From assembly GCF_000003815.2 (NCBI RefSeq), contig NC_049989.1, positions 7,793,650-7,855,649 on the forward strand: a DNA stretch of 62,000 nucleotides. The letters run 5' to 3'. Both the position numbers and the translations under genes were made by a program. The notes below the pieces were generated by a model. It did not search any database. It worked only from the letters and a program-made list of their open reading frames with translations, and was not told the DNA's origin. Within the stretch, counting starts at the first letter, position 1; each line of letters opens with the position of its first letter. Below, piece by piece: positions 32,043 to 45,700 of this stretch. Source of the DNA: Branchiostoma floridae. Taxonomy: Eukaryota; Chordata; Leptocardii; Amphioxiformes; Branchiostomatidae.

Positions 32043-35000
32043 CCTTGATTTTACTTATAAATCCAGATTTCAACTGCCTTATTTCTTATCATTGCTTCTC
32101 GGCATACCGCAAATCGAAGCTATTGCATCTTAACCAGATGGGACCGGTACAAGCACATGAAAACGTTTGATGGATGATTTGTTCACAAACGCCAGAAAGT
32201 CCATAACCCCCTCAGCGGAGGCAATTATCATGACTACGATCGAGATAGTGCCGGCATATCCGTCTCTCTGACAGTCTTAGGCAATGTCGCTTATCAATGT
32301 CTTAGTTCAAAGTCTTTACCATTACATATATACTAAAGATAGCATGGTGGAGTCTTGGAAAGAGGTTGAGGGAAATTTCTAAGAATAATTCGTCTGGCAG
32401 TGGGATCATTGAGTAAATGAACATGACTTTTGTTATGAAGTTTGTACAGATAGTTTTGGTTGGATTGATAACAAGAGGTGGTGGGTTATGTTGCTTCCAA
32501 GTTCTTCACCTTTAAAGAAAAGGAACCTGCAGGCTCTACGTTTACGCTACAGGGTGGGAAAGGGCCAGGGTGAAGCAGCCATCTTCTACTTGGTGAACCG
32601 CAATGCAATGGGACCATGCTCCGTACCCAAACACATCATGTCACCACTGCTCTTCTACATAGGTGTGGAGGATTGTTTTTGGAGGAACATTTTGCGTAGA
32701 TTTGACACCTTAAGGCTCCCCCTTGTCCTAACAAGCCTCCAACAGAACCGACTGCTTTTTTTTTTGAAGGGCAAACCGAATAGGAGCCTGCTTATTACCA
32801 TTCAAGATACACAACTGAAGAATAACCGTTTCAGGTTGCAGTTCGCCACATGAAAACTCATACTCACAGTCCACCTTGTAATGTACCACAACGCCCAAGA
32901 GAAATCACTAATAACGGCAACACGCACGAACAAACTAAACGACTGTTCTTAAAACATTAAATCAAGTGTGCACGGAAGGTCAGTTTGTTCTTAACCAATG
33001 AGCTGTCTTTAAACATATCCAACGGTTCGCTGGTAAAAGGGGTCACGTCTTTCAAGCCTTCTCTTGCGTGAACTTGTGATTTACAAAGGTCGTAGGTTTT
33101 ACATTCTGTGGTCGGTTTTATTTTCTTCCAATTACCCTATAGCTAGAACTGCTAGTTTGCAAAACTTTTCTTTCTTTCTTTGAGTAGATACGTATACGGT
33201 AACGGAAGAGATGTTCAACTTACCTACTAGTCATAAAAATTATGACCTGACAATTACTTCGATGCTGCACTATTCAATGCTCTTTCATTGGTGCAATAGT
33301 GGTTCACTTATTTCCCTTAATGTAGTTTCCGTTTTAACCAGATGGTTTCTGAAACATTTGACACCATTCCATCTTACTTGGCTGTAGCTATCTGAGAAAA
33401 TTGTCTACTATAAAACTGTGATCATAGCCTTCGAATTCGTTGTTCACACACCCAATAAGAAACAAAAATGTATGTCTAGATCTTTGGTAATCTCACGTCA
33501 GCTTTTGGCCCAACAATTTGCCATACGAAAAGCACGTTTCAGTGTTACATATCAATTTAAAGTTTTCTACGTCTCAGTTTCCCTTTCATATGTATGAAGA
33601 ATCTCATCATCCGCGCGTGAGTAATGCCCATAGGAAGGAAAAACTGTCCACTTTTATTACATCTTGTTAAGCTTTTACCAGTCGTCAGAAAATTGCGACA
33701 CACGGGCTTAAGGGGCAATTTTAGGGCAGGCAATTTCCAGACGTTTACTTTCTGATGTACGGGGATCTGATGGCGTGATATAGCCACACGTCCGTCGCTA
33801 ATGGCCGTATCATTGAAGTCTGAATTAAATGGCGCAGTAAATTTCTCTGGGCTCTGGTATCGACGTCTGTTTAACCTAAGCCATGCTGTTATTCCATGAC
33901 GTCATGAAGGTTGTACATGTCACACACATTGCTAGTAGTGGGACGCATCCCGTAGCCATACATACGGTATAGATAAATCTTAAGTTGTGACATATATATT
34001 TTCTGGTGTGAAACAGTCTTGTAGGTGGGACAGTGACAAATTGTGAGGAATAGCATTTCCATATTATTCCTCATTTTACTGTTGCTCTCTTTTGCCAATA
34101 TCCGGATGCTTTGCGCATGAAGCTTATTACTGGTATCAGGCGCCATGAAAAATCGCCATTAGAAGAGAATCAATTGCCTACGCCTCGATGCCAGCCTGGA
34201 GTCATCTCGGTCGCAGACCTTTGACCCGATTCCCATGTACACAAACCGATGTTGTCATCTTCAACTCTTATGTCCTTCTGTGTAGGTCTCGCGTTATATC
34301 TACATCAAGAATGTTATAAGTTAATAATTGAGTTAGTCATTAGTGTTCTATTATGTATAATACACTACTAGTTCATCAAAATACACTTTCTGCGAAATAT
34401 TATTGAAGGTAGACCAGTCTCTTGATTGAAAATCGTTATACTTGTTGCCCAAACCTATGATTATGCCGCCATATTATACTGGATAATGGGTCAGCTGCTT
34501 ACATACATTTTAAAAGGTCAGCATTTCATTATGAAGTTATGCTACAATATTTGAGGGGTTTGGTTTGGGTACAATTCAATCACGTCGTTCAGAATGATTC
34601 CTTCATCTTGCTGACTCGTCCTAAAATTATTACCAAAGAAGATTCGAGCTAATCACATATATTCACTTCAGAAGGCAAAAAATACAAGTCTTCCTATCGG
34701 GGCCTTAGAAGTGACAGATAGAAAATATGGTCCCACTGGGACTATTCAGATCTCAATCCTGATACAAAGTATTGCCACGGAAGGAACATTAGGTCTTAAT
34801 GTATATTGAGTAGTGCCCTGTAATCCCCCTAAGCACTCTAAAATTGCAAGAGGTTTTGCCACCAAGACTTTCTGTGAGCGACTGACTGTTTCAGTGATAC
34901 GTCATGGCACCTATATTAGGTCAATACGGTGCCGAGGGTGATACATGTCCTCGAGTTCACACCTGTAGCAGTAGGGAGTACATCCAATGTCACCCTTGTT

Positions 35001-37360
35001 GTTTCATAGGTACTAAATCTTAACCCGTACTAACCGCAGGGGATGGGTCTTAAAGAACCTTCATTTCTTAACTAGTTGGATGAACTAAAGATCACCTTTC
35101 TAGTACTAACAGTACAATGCTGGGTTGCACTTTTGGTTGAACCTACATGCATAGTGCTGCAGTTGGTCACTAATGTCAAATCCTCTTTCACTTGTCCGTT
35201 CACCAAAGAGTTCATGGGCCCGACGACGTTATGTCCCCATCCGACCAGACAATGGTAACCCGCCATAATCGTTCCCGAGACCGAGCGGTTTTCCTTCATG
35301 GTACTTAAGTAACTTGCTACAACTCCTTGATTTTAATTATTTGTTATGCATCAACGATTTGTTATTGTACTATCAGATATTCTTATTTATGTTACAGTAG
35401 TTGCAATTCCTGCTTGTCTGTAATCATCTAACTCTTATTTATCTATGTTTGTTATAATCTGCTTTCATTTTCAATCTTTTCAGCAGAATTATGATTAGTA
35501 TTTGTTATTTCTAAGGAGGAGGGCTTAAGCCTATTAAGTTTCTCCTCCTCACCCGTGCGGTGTTTATATATTATTCAACTTAACTTTCTGTATTTTGTAT
35601 CATCATGCGAATAAATCAAATCAAATCAGTCCTTCACCTTCCACCATATTTGATCCATGTTGTTTATCTTGCCACTTGTGTCACAGGGACACGTTTTATC
35701 ATGATCAGTATCAGTATTGGGATGATGTGGCATTCTTTAGTGTTCGTGCAAATGAGGGGATCAATCAAGAATTGATAATCAATGTAAGAAACAATAAATT
35801 CAGAAGCGTAAACCTTGCATGGTATAACTTTACATCAGTAATGGTATTGTTTCATCTAGCAATTTTGCAACTGCAATACTTTTTTTTATCGTGTTCATCG
35901 ATGTATCGCTGGAGGAAAAGGTTTGTCATACGGTGCTGCACAGAGATTATTAAAGAGTTTCATTGTGAGTGGAAGGAAAAGCACACATCCGTCACCGAGA
36001 TGCACATCATCCTGCGAACTTGGCATAACCTGGAGCCATGATTTCCACAGAGACCTGTGTTCAGTAGGACCGACGACTCTATGGCAGCTGCAAAATGAAT
36101 GTCTGAAAAGTTTCCCTCAAGCATGTTTGGTACTTGCATGTAATCAGTTTCTGTAGTCCCTTAGTCTCTAGATTTGAGTTTTGCCGTAGTGTTATTAAGT
36201 GTAATGCCAAATCACTGGTTTCAGCTAATATTTTAGCCTCCAAATCCAACATTTACTTAAAGATTTTCTTGCTACAGTAATGTTCGTTTGAACTATTCCT
36301 TTCAAACATATCTCCTTGAAATCCAAGATATTTACCGACAGAACGCAGATAAAAGAATACTAACCCATCATTCGCTATGTGATAACGATGATCAAATGCC
36401 ACCATTGAAGTCGGCAAATTCTCAACTGGCCTGGCCATTGCCATTATTTCAATATTTTGGAATATTCCTCTACATGAACGCCAAGCTCCAGAGCGAGATA
36501 ACCAAAATTGCGTTAAAAGGGATAAATAGAGAGTGATGGATATAAGTTCATTGCACATTACATGACAGCAAAATGGCAATTTTCTACGTGATTGTCTGGT
36601 GAATATTGAAGTATACAGGAAAGCTGTCTACATCAAGGCTCGGTCATGCAGGTCTCCCCCCGCTGCTATGTTAGCCACAAGGAAATCTGAAAGTAAGGTC
36701 AACTGAGGTGGAAAATAATGTAATTTTTTTCCAAGAAGCTAGCTATAGCAATAGTGCATGCAGCTCGCTACACCTGACCACTTCTACTGTTATCGATAAG
36801 TGTTTTGGGTTCTTTTGCTTGTGGAGGTTTTGCACGTGCAACTTACACCCCCCCTCACACACAGGTGGATTTAAACCTTTTTTCTGTAACTCTTCCTATA
36901 TATCATAAAGAAATGCTACCATAGACACAGTGTCTGGTTGGTTTGAGATAGATCTATGCATTAAACACCAAAGGACAACCCTCTAGACAATTAACTGATA
37001 TAAGTTATCAATTTTATGCACTGTTTTGAATTGTAACGAAATGTCAGTTTAAGCCCTAAGGCCTTCCGGTGGGTACACCTTGAGTCGTTACATTTTGGAA
37101 CCGATATAAATCTTAATGAATTGATGGAATCGCACGAGCATACCCTTGTCGATACCCATATCTCAGCTTGAATGATTTTACGCTGACGCATAAAAAGTTG
37201 TTCAGGATACTAGTAAAACTCGGTTCACTCTTTGGCTGCGCTGGTGTCAAGTTAAGAATGTCACATATTTGAAATTCGTCGTTACCGTTAGAAATAGAAA
37301 ACTAACAGTACGGTTTATAATCAGAAGGCGTCCTTCGACTGATAATTACAATCATACATG
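32043..37360. other. no gene recognised
   Basis: No convincing exon. The longest open frames (32488-32853 plus; 35595-36041 plus) lack domain motifs. A SINE-like fragment sits at 35200-35290 and an AATAAATCAAATCAAATCA run at 35610-35629. Confidence 0.4.
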
Positions 37361-37770
37361 TGCGACAGTGTAGGGGATTCAAGTTGTTTAATCGTTGGTA
37401 TACGACTGATTTTTGTATGGAAGTCAGGGTGTTATATCGTTGGTATGCAACTGAGTTTTCTAGAGAAGTCAGGGTGTTATCGTTGTTATACCCCTGTCAC
37501 ATTATCCACGATCTTCGTCCTTGTCACTTATAAGCCATACTTGGTACTTTGTACAATTGTTGTGCAATAACGTTATTATTATAAGCGAGGTTCGGGCGAT
37601 TGCCGCAGAATCGTCGTCCGATTGATTTTCGCCAACATGATGTGACGGGGGTATTATGTGACTGGGTTTTGTAGGGGATTGAGAGTATTATCGTTGGTAT
37701 GTGACTAAGGTTGGTAGGGAAGTCAGGGTGTTATAGTTGGTGTGCGACTGGATTTTTTAAGGGGAATTGA
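37361..37770. repeat. degenerate tandem repeat (about 57-bp unit) interrupted by a MITE
   Basis: Units carrying 'ggaagtcagggtgttat', 'cgttggtat' and 'cgactg..tttttgta' occur at 37361-37488 and again at 37654-37765. The segment between them is a separate inverted-repeat element. Confidence 0.65.
37489..37653. mobile_element. 165-bp MITE with TACCCC(T/C)GTCACAT termini
   Basis: Left end TACCCCTGTCACATTAT and the reverse complement of the right end, TACCCCCGTCACATCAT, form about 17-bp terminal inverted repeats with two mismatches. The interior is non-coding. It sits inside a minisatellite, so it inserted after the array formed. TTAT or ATTAT at the borders may be a short target duplication. Confidence 0.75.
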
Positions 37771-39790
37771 GCAATATTTCGCCTATCTATTTCATGAATT
37801 TTTTTTATTCGTTCGGTTGGAAATTACAGGCAGCCAAGGTCGCCAAACTAGCCGAGGCTAATACAAAGGACTGGCAACTATGCAAACATACAATTCTGCA
37901 ATATGCAATTACACAAAATATCTGTTAATCCGTGTGCATCGCGTCTCGCGCATGCATACCTATGGGGGACAATGTATTCTACTGAAATAATACGTAATTA
38001 CATGTTGCCCTATTGCTAGTTTATGTGCGCTGTGTGTCTTCTTTGAGTTCCGTCAAGAATCATAAAGCTTGAAGTAGATTGATTAACGTCACTATAACAG
38101 TTGGGTAAATCTTACTGCAACTGACATTTTTAGCGTTAAACAGAAATACTTCTGCAACAAGGACCATGGCTAAGCAATTCGCTTCTTTGCTTTTGCATAT
38201 GTTTCGACTACATGCAATAATCATATAAAATGTCGGATGTTTCTTCATAACATTAAAGAACCTGCATGGTACCAGACAAAGACACCTTAGCCTTTAACAA
38301 ACCGGTAAAACACCCAAAGAAGTTCCACCGAGTTTCGTGAGTAATTTCGCACAATACAACAAAAGCCACTGTAATATGTTCCATGTCATTTGCTGCCCAA
38401 ATTGAAGCCATAGCATAGTCTTCTTGACGATATCACGCCCTGAATAGAGCACGAGGGGCCCACGTAGAATACTGATTTAAGAGAATGACAATAGGATATG
38501 CCAACAAAACGGAACTTTATTAGTATCATCCCATTAAACAAATCACCATATACTGACCGTTATCTTTTCGAGTGCCTCCGTTCTCACAGCTTATCAAATA
38601 AAGAATTTCCTAACATTTCGTTGCTCCTTCGTGATAAACAGTGTCCTGTCCACTACGTATCAGAAAGTAATGACTTTCAGATACATTCCCGGCACCTTGT
38701 TTATTTGTTAAACATTAGGAAGGATACTTCCACGATAAGACGAATGCTGATACCCATCGTTCCCTCAGCAGTGCCATTAAAAAGGCAATCAGACAGGAAT
38801 CAAGGGACTTGTCATTACCGGGAATCTAATAGACACGTTAGCTTGGTAAGGAACATTACTTTTCCACATCGGCGTGAGTTGTTGTCTTCGACATATTAAG
38901 GAGAGATATATCTTTTATATTCTTTCTTGCTGCTAGTGGTCGTATTGTAGGCACCGGGGTGTATGTAGGCATTAAAGCCGAAAGTGTGGGAGGAAGAACT
39001 AACTTCGCATTAGTAAAGGTTGATTTACAAACTTTCTCTCTCTTCCCAAACTCACTGAGAACTTTTGAAAAAGCACTCCACTTTCGTTGAAAAATAGAGT
39101 CGAGTCATTATTTGCAGATCCCGGGATGAATGGTACAGATACTGATGCCTATCCATTATCGACCTGTGTTTTGCTGAAGGGACGAAATGGTAAAATACAA
39201 ATAGTGTGCTTTGGTGCCTCGTGCCTCTAAGTGCATCCCAACTAGTATATAAAACATACCGTATCAGTCCTTGGAAGATTTCAGATTATCCAGTAATTCA
39301 GTATCAAAACCTATCGGTTCGCTGTGTATATCTTTAATCATTGTCTCTAAGGCCATAGAAGACTCGATGTATATGTAGAGGGTTTTAATGTTTTGCATGG
39401 TCGGAAATTGCCATGTATCACTTTCTCCAAAACGCAAGGTTGTGATGGAGGACAAAGTCAACAGAACTGTCTTTGAGCTTGATGATCATACAGGTCAATA
39501 TCTATACATGCGGGGCAACAGCTGGAGTGTGGTAAGGTAAAATGAGGTTCTCTCTTTAAGTCAGATCAGCAAGCAGGGAGAGAGTCATCAACTCGAGGTC
39601 GTTGGTCCTTCAGGCAAGCGGTAGGACATTTTAATCAGCTTATTACTGTCAGATCTGCCAATGTGTGCTCTTCTATATTGCATCAATGGTGAAGGCAGCA
39701 GATGAGTTCAAGACCAAGTTACGCCCACGCACAGAGAACAAAAGGCTTGAAGTTTATTAGTTCAGACTCATGCAACATTGGCTGGACTCC
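37771..39790. other. no gene recognised
   Basis: No exon or RNA gene recognisable. An open frame at 38498-38899 (plus) has no family motif. Confidence 0.4.
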
Positions 39791-39791
39791 T

Positions 39792-39922
39792 GTAGGCGGT
39801 TGGCCTCTCTCCCGTAGGCGGTTGGCCTCTCTCCCGTAGGCGGTTGGCCTCTCTCCCGTAGGCGGTTGGCCTCCCTCCCGTAGGCGGTTGGCCGCTCTTC
39901 CGTAGGCTGTTGCATGTCTCCC
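39792..39922. repeat. 22-bp minisatellite, about 6 copies
   Basis: The exact 22-base period GTAGGCGGTTGGCCTCTCTC + CC repeats from 39792. The first three junctions are perfect, with decay towards the right end (GTAGGCTGTTGCATG...). Confidence 0.95.
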
Positions 39923-42570
39923 TTACACGGCATCAGGCTGTTTATCAGAAGTAAAGGCGGACAAGTAATCAGAGGAGGGGAGAACCATCTGGCGTGACAG
40001 GAAATTAGTTGACTGTTACAACTAAGAGCAGTCAAAGAGCCGGAAGCTATCAGCCTCCGATACGTCTTATTCCTAAATCATTGATGCCTTACAATGAAAA
40101 GGGGAAAGAATAAAGCCGATGTGGATAATTTGTAGAATAGCCAAAAGTTGATGGTACTGCAGTATTGAAGATGTGGAAGCCAAATGGCTGCTGGCACGTA
40201 AGAAGCCTTTAGAAACGACCACATTTTGGATGTTTCCCTTAATGTTCACCAGTACTTTGCGCTTTCTGTAAGAATTAGCGTTTGACGTTGGGTTGCTTTC
40301 ATGTAAGATCCTGACATACTATTCTCTACCTTCTCTTTATAAAGTTTTTATGTAAATCGTTTACCCTGGACATCCAAAGATTTCTTCCTCTGCCTGGTAC
40401 TTTGAATGCAAGCTGATGCTGAGTTGCAAAATGGCAACAAATCAACAGAACGTACAGCGATTTAGATATATTTCAAATGTATACTGATAATGACAAAAGC
40501 ACCTTTGATGCATTGTGTAGCACATTTCTACAAACCATACAATTATCACGAACGGTCGTTTGACAGGCTACATTGGCTACTTGCCATATGGCAATTTTAG
40601 CCCCAAACGTACCCCTTGGAACTGACTAAGACGTCGAAAGAGGTCGGGCATTATCTAAAATTTAGATAGGATTGAAATTCTGAAGACTTTGGCAAAAAAC
40701 ATACAACTTTAATTTTGTCCCGGTATACAAAGGATTAACGGCCGGTTCTGGATAATCTACCCATCGACAACCATGCATGCATGTGACGACCTTGCAAAGT
40801 ATTTCCTGTGGTCTGCAGTATTTTATCTTCCTCATATCTTTTGCCGGTGACGTATGGCCAGCAAAGTCAATGACGTACCTGTCTGCACCGACCATTGAGC
40901 CGTCATCCTCTAAACGTTATCTAGCACGCTACTGTACACTGATTAGTGATAGCGCTGAGCCACTCAACATATGCTGTCAGTTCTGATTCTTATTCTAGGC
41001 AAAGCCTCGGCCTCAAAGATTGACTAAAGCATACCTCAAACATGTCTGGATGTACCAGTACATGTACTTTGAAAAACGGTGGTAGATGACCACCAATGTC
41101 AACTGTGATGACAGCTTTAGCGCTTAGAGAATCTCAACAACAACAGTCAGCAGACGGCACGAAGACGCTTCCTCATTTATAGACCGGTAGACACAAGAAG
41201 AGAAGCTAAAGCTTGGAAGCCAAACGAACTATTTCCAGAGATTTTATCTGTATCTTCTCGTGTATTCATCTCCGTAATGAATACCGCGTCTCTACGGCAG
41301 CGACATCTGCCAATTGTAACGGTTTATTTGGACCCACCACATGGGCCGTCAGTTATCATCAGGCCGTTGCTTAATTGCACCGTCTCATAGTTGTAAAAGG
41401 CAGGAAATCGCAGATGTGTGGTTGGCTCGTATATTGTCAAGACGCGCATTGAGGTCACTACAGGACATCCACATGCATGGGACCAACAAAATGATGTTCT
41501 GATCATGATCTGCCTTGTCAACACCGAATGAAAGGTTTCGTCAATCTGAATCAGATGTGACGAAGAATAATAATTTTCTGTAACGTATCAAGATGAACTC
41601 CATTTTGAGGGTAAATTGACGTTGCCACAAAAATAAGATACTTTTCAAACTTTACCAGCAGAATGCATATTGCTATATGTATACTACTTGCAAATATTGA
41701 AGTCAGGAAAACCATTATTTGGTATGGCAATATAACCGCACTATATTCTTGCAATATTCTCAATCTATCTAATGGGAGGCATGGTTGACCGCATACTGAC
41801 GTTATTGAGGCAGCCTTCATGATAGCGGAAACTCCCAGCAGGGCAATTCAACAAATGCCTTCCAATCGTCATAACTTTGCCAATTGCAAACTGATCTCGC
41901 GGCTGCCAGTCCTGGTATGGCGGGCAATTTATGTCTTGAAACGGGTCCAAATGAGCCATAGGGCGCCCGCAGGACTCGCCGACAACAACACACGGCGACG
42001 TGGGGAATTTCCATATTTGCTTAATGTTCTCGGCTTAGGAGGTTTGAATTCTGAAGTGTCAGGAAGGTGACAATTTCGAATGTAATATTTTTCTAAGGTA
42101 TGAAAATTCACACAAATAATATCAAAGTCTCAAATAATATCAAAGTCTCAGCAACCAGCTCATTTTGCTTTTCTGAAAATTAACATTCGCTAACGAATAT
42201 GTCAGTTATGTCACTTAGAACTTGTAGCTACCTACATTTTGCTTTGTATATATAACTTACATAGAATTAGTTTTCCTTGACCAAAACACATTCACATTAA
42301 ATAGAGATCCATGTACACAGTTCGGAATTGGGCAAAACTAACTTGGGCAAATCAATTACTATGGTTTGCATTGACGCCAACATTTCCATCATTTTCCGCC
42401 ATGAATTTGCCATTAAGTGCGTATTTTGTATGGCCGCCGGTTCAATAACTAGTTATCTATAGACAGTAGAATCGAAGATTTTCTACCAATCCACATCTAA
42501 CACGGGTACATACGTAAAATGGGCGGGCCTTAACTGATGACGCAGATTGAACGTCATGAGAAATCTCATT
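39923..42570. other. no gene recognised
   Basis: No exon recognisable. A 20-base direct tandem duplication around 'tcaaataatatcaaagtc' occurs at about 42116-42150. The promoter of the downstream peptide gene must lie near the right end. Confidence 0.4.
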
Positions 42571-42599
42571 AACATTGGCCAATCACAGTCTTTTTCATG

Positions 42600-42743
42600 T
42601 ACGGTGGGATGTACTTAAAAGCTTACCAGAAAGCGCCCAGCTCAGTTTGCTCCGTTGTAGCTGCCAGTCTCTCCCAGGACAAGACCCGTCTCGTTCCAGA
42701 GAAGTCTGCACAGAGAGAAGAACCTCGACCGTAACAGAGAAAG
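42600..42743 (+). promoter_or_regulatory. candidate core promoter and 5' UTR of the secreted peptide gene
   Basis: A TATA-like ACTTAAAAG at about 42613-42621 lies about 125 bases before the ATG. It is followed 20-35 bases on by CAGCTCAGTTTGCTCC, a possible start region. The 5' UTR would be about 100 bases and AUG-free. Inferred from sequence only. Confidence 0.35.
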
Positions 42744-45700
42744 ATGGCCCGCCTTGCAGTGTTCGTTCTTGCCGGCCTGTGCGTCGTCACGTTGCTACTA
42801 AATCAAGTCACGGCCAGGGCAGTGGACAAAGCAGAGTTGCTGCAAAAGGTACGAATCTGTTTCCACGGGCAAAGTAAAATTTGCTTCTTCCTGTGTTGAT
42901 TTAAAGCCACAAAAAGATGATTTGATATAGAGACATTCTTCCCCACCAAATGAGAGATACAGCATATAGTATAACCTGTTGTAAGTCATTGATTTTGTGG
43001 ACGCCGGAAAACTAGGTGTTATTTTTCAATCCCCTAGACCACGTATCTGCGACAATGACAGCGGTCAAGAATTTACTAAAGTAGCGGAATACAGATAATG
43101 TTACTTGTATTCTTGTTGTGAATAGCCCGGGAAAGCTTTTTTGATAGATGTTTTCCATCTGTGAATTTTCATTACAAAAAAAAAATTCAACGGACGGTAA
43201 CTTTGTAAAACGATAGGATATTTTAATCTTATCAGAGGCTTATCTTAGAATTCTCAACATTACCACAGTGCGGAATAGTTATGCTAGTTGAGAATGGGCA
43301 AGTTGTCCGAATAGATGGTGGTCAGACTTCTTGTGTCAATCTCTGCGCACGGTAACATTGTACCTGATGCACTGGCTGTGTCTTGTTTGTTGCTAACGTC
43401 TAGCTGATATAATCTACATTCAAACTTTCAAACACCGTTCGTTGCATACTAAGGAGTGAATATATGCTTAGCTGGCCGCATTTCCATCAGCTCTTATTTC
43501 AAAATAAAGATATGTTCTTACAATCCGTCCAAAGACAGCGTTTTGCTTCAAGCCCGTACGTACGTACATACAAATCAGCGCACCTGCAGAATCGATCGAT
43601 GATAAAGTTTATTACATTTTGTATGTATCAAGATAGGTAATAAAGATTATGATATTTATTATTCAAAGGGGATCTGATTGACATCAAAGGCTGTAATTTA
43701 CTTTTGCTTCTTTACGGATTACTATCATGAGAAAACATATGGGGGACTTTTCCTTTGATGTGGGCTACACGATGGTCGTAACGGCCACCGAGGTCGATCT
43801 TCGATGAGCTAAGAACGTTCTCGAAAATAGTTGGCAAGAAAATGCTGGCTGCCACGGATGCAGTTTTGCTTAAGGAGCCATTGCGAATGCAGCTTGACTT
43901 GACTAACATTGGTATTGACTGACTGAAGGCAGTCTTCCGAGCGGTATTGATGTGTGCGAACGATCACTTTTGTGGTTATGTGTCTTGGCAATACTGACTT
44001 CTCTGCAGCATTTGGCACCTTGCCTCTTTCTGTTTTCTACAGTTACGCACTAAGAGACCAAAAGCGATTGGTTACAATAGTAAGGAATCATTTATGGTGC
44101 ATTACTGTGTAGGTAAAGGAACTAGAATTTTGCCCGAAATAATGCATGTTAAGTGTTTGTCCGAAGCTAATGGTTGAGGAGACGTATGTAAGTTGTGTTC
44201 TCCTCATCATCCATCACTGATAACACGGCAAAGATAAAAGCATGCGGAGTTTCCTGAAAGGCAGATCCATCAACCCCAGCAGGTCATTCCGGTGATAATT
44301 CGTCCCCTAACAAAAATCACATTATGTTATCTAACCTATCACCTTCCTTCTTTTTATGCTGTGATCTTTTGCCAGCATAACAAGACGTTCAGGTTTCGGG
44401 GTCTGCACTAGCGCTTGCGGTGTTTCACGTATGATCAGTAGAATAACAGATGAGCCGAATTTATGAAGTATTCAAAATAATTACTTCCATGAAATATCAT
44501 TTTCACAGAACAAAAAACTGCCAGAAACATTTCATATGGCAAAAGTGGCTGTTAGGTAGTAAGTTAGGGAAATGCCCGTAAATCTATGTTCACCTTGCAA
44601 CCTTTTACTCAATAACTTAATAATGCAGATTTGAAAAAAAACTGCAACATGTACATTTAATCCAATGCCCGTAGCTGGCTAGGTCTGAAGGAAGACCTGT
44701 TGTTACGTACAATCCGGTCTTATTACATCCTCTGGGAAAGAAAATTGAAAAATCAATTTTCACCAACAAATCAATTTGTGAGATGACTTATAATAACTAT
44801 AACGAAATAATCTAACTGCTTTGTTTACACACAAAAGCCCATCAAAGCACATGTAATGTTCTGGTCATTGGTTACATTGTTACATTGACGTTTTGGAGAT
44901 GGTCCTCTGACTAACGTCTGATCAATCTACTCCAACAGACCGTAAATTGCAGATAAAGGGGAAAACTAGCGTAACGACCTAGCTGGCCATCTTTGTGTGT
45001 TGCGTTGGTCAATTTCTGCTGAAAGGCAAGATTCAGATTGCTCATCGATCGCGAAATGGGCTAAATGGGGAAAAGATGATGGCCAGTATTCCCAACGAAA
45101 CAATTTGTCTCGACCCACAGAATACAGTGGATAACCGTCATTTCCTTAAACTACTAGCATATTTGGGTAGTCTATTATGGACAAAAGTTTGGTCGGGGGA
45201 AGGTGAGGCACTGTGATGTCATGTCCGGAGACGTTGATGATTGACGCGGCAACGTGTCCAGCAGCTACGCGCGAGTTCCACTGCTTCCCTGCTCAGAGTT
45301 GGATCTTGCCTCTTTAAAGCCCCCTTCACACGAGAGCACGAATTAGCCGGAATGCCGTCGGAATTAATATTCTTTTCTATTCCTGGCAATTCCTGGCAAT
45401 TCGTAGTGTGTTCTAACTGCATTCCAGTTATTCGTGCCCGTTCTTTTGGCTAGCCCGAAAGTTTTTGACATGTTAAAAACTGTCGAGGTGCATTCGAATT
45501 GGAGAAATATCGAATGGCATTCATATTGGATTCTAAGTGTATTCTAACTATTCCTACTGCAGTCTGACCGCATTCTGCGGCATTCCAACATTGTTCGAAA
45601 CATTCTTTTCTCATTCGATGGAGGATCGAAACGGCAAGCCATCTCGAATCCTGCCCGAATGTGGCAGAAAGAATATCTGGAATGTAGTCGAAATGTCTAG

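Noticed and set aside
32488-32853. 121-codon ORF (MLLPSSSPLKKRNL...)
   Set aside because: No recognisable motif, a T9 run inside, and no splice or regulatory context.
35595-36041. 148-codon ORF (MYHHANKSNQISPSP...)
   Set aside because: Begins in an AATCAAATCA repeat, has a T-rich run and shows no domain.
39792-39922. CRISPR-like array
   Set aside because: The repeats are contiguous with no spacers and the genome is eukaryotic; a simple minisatellite.
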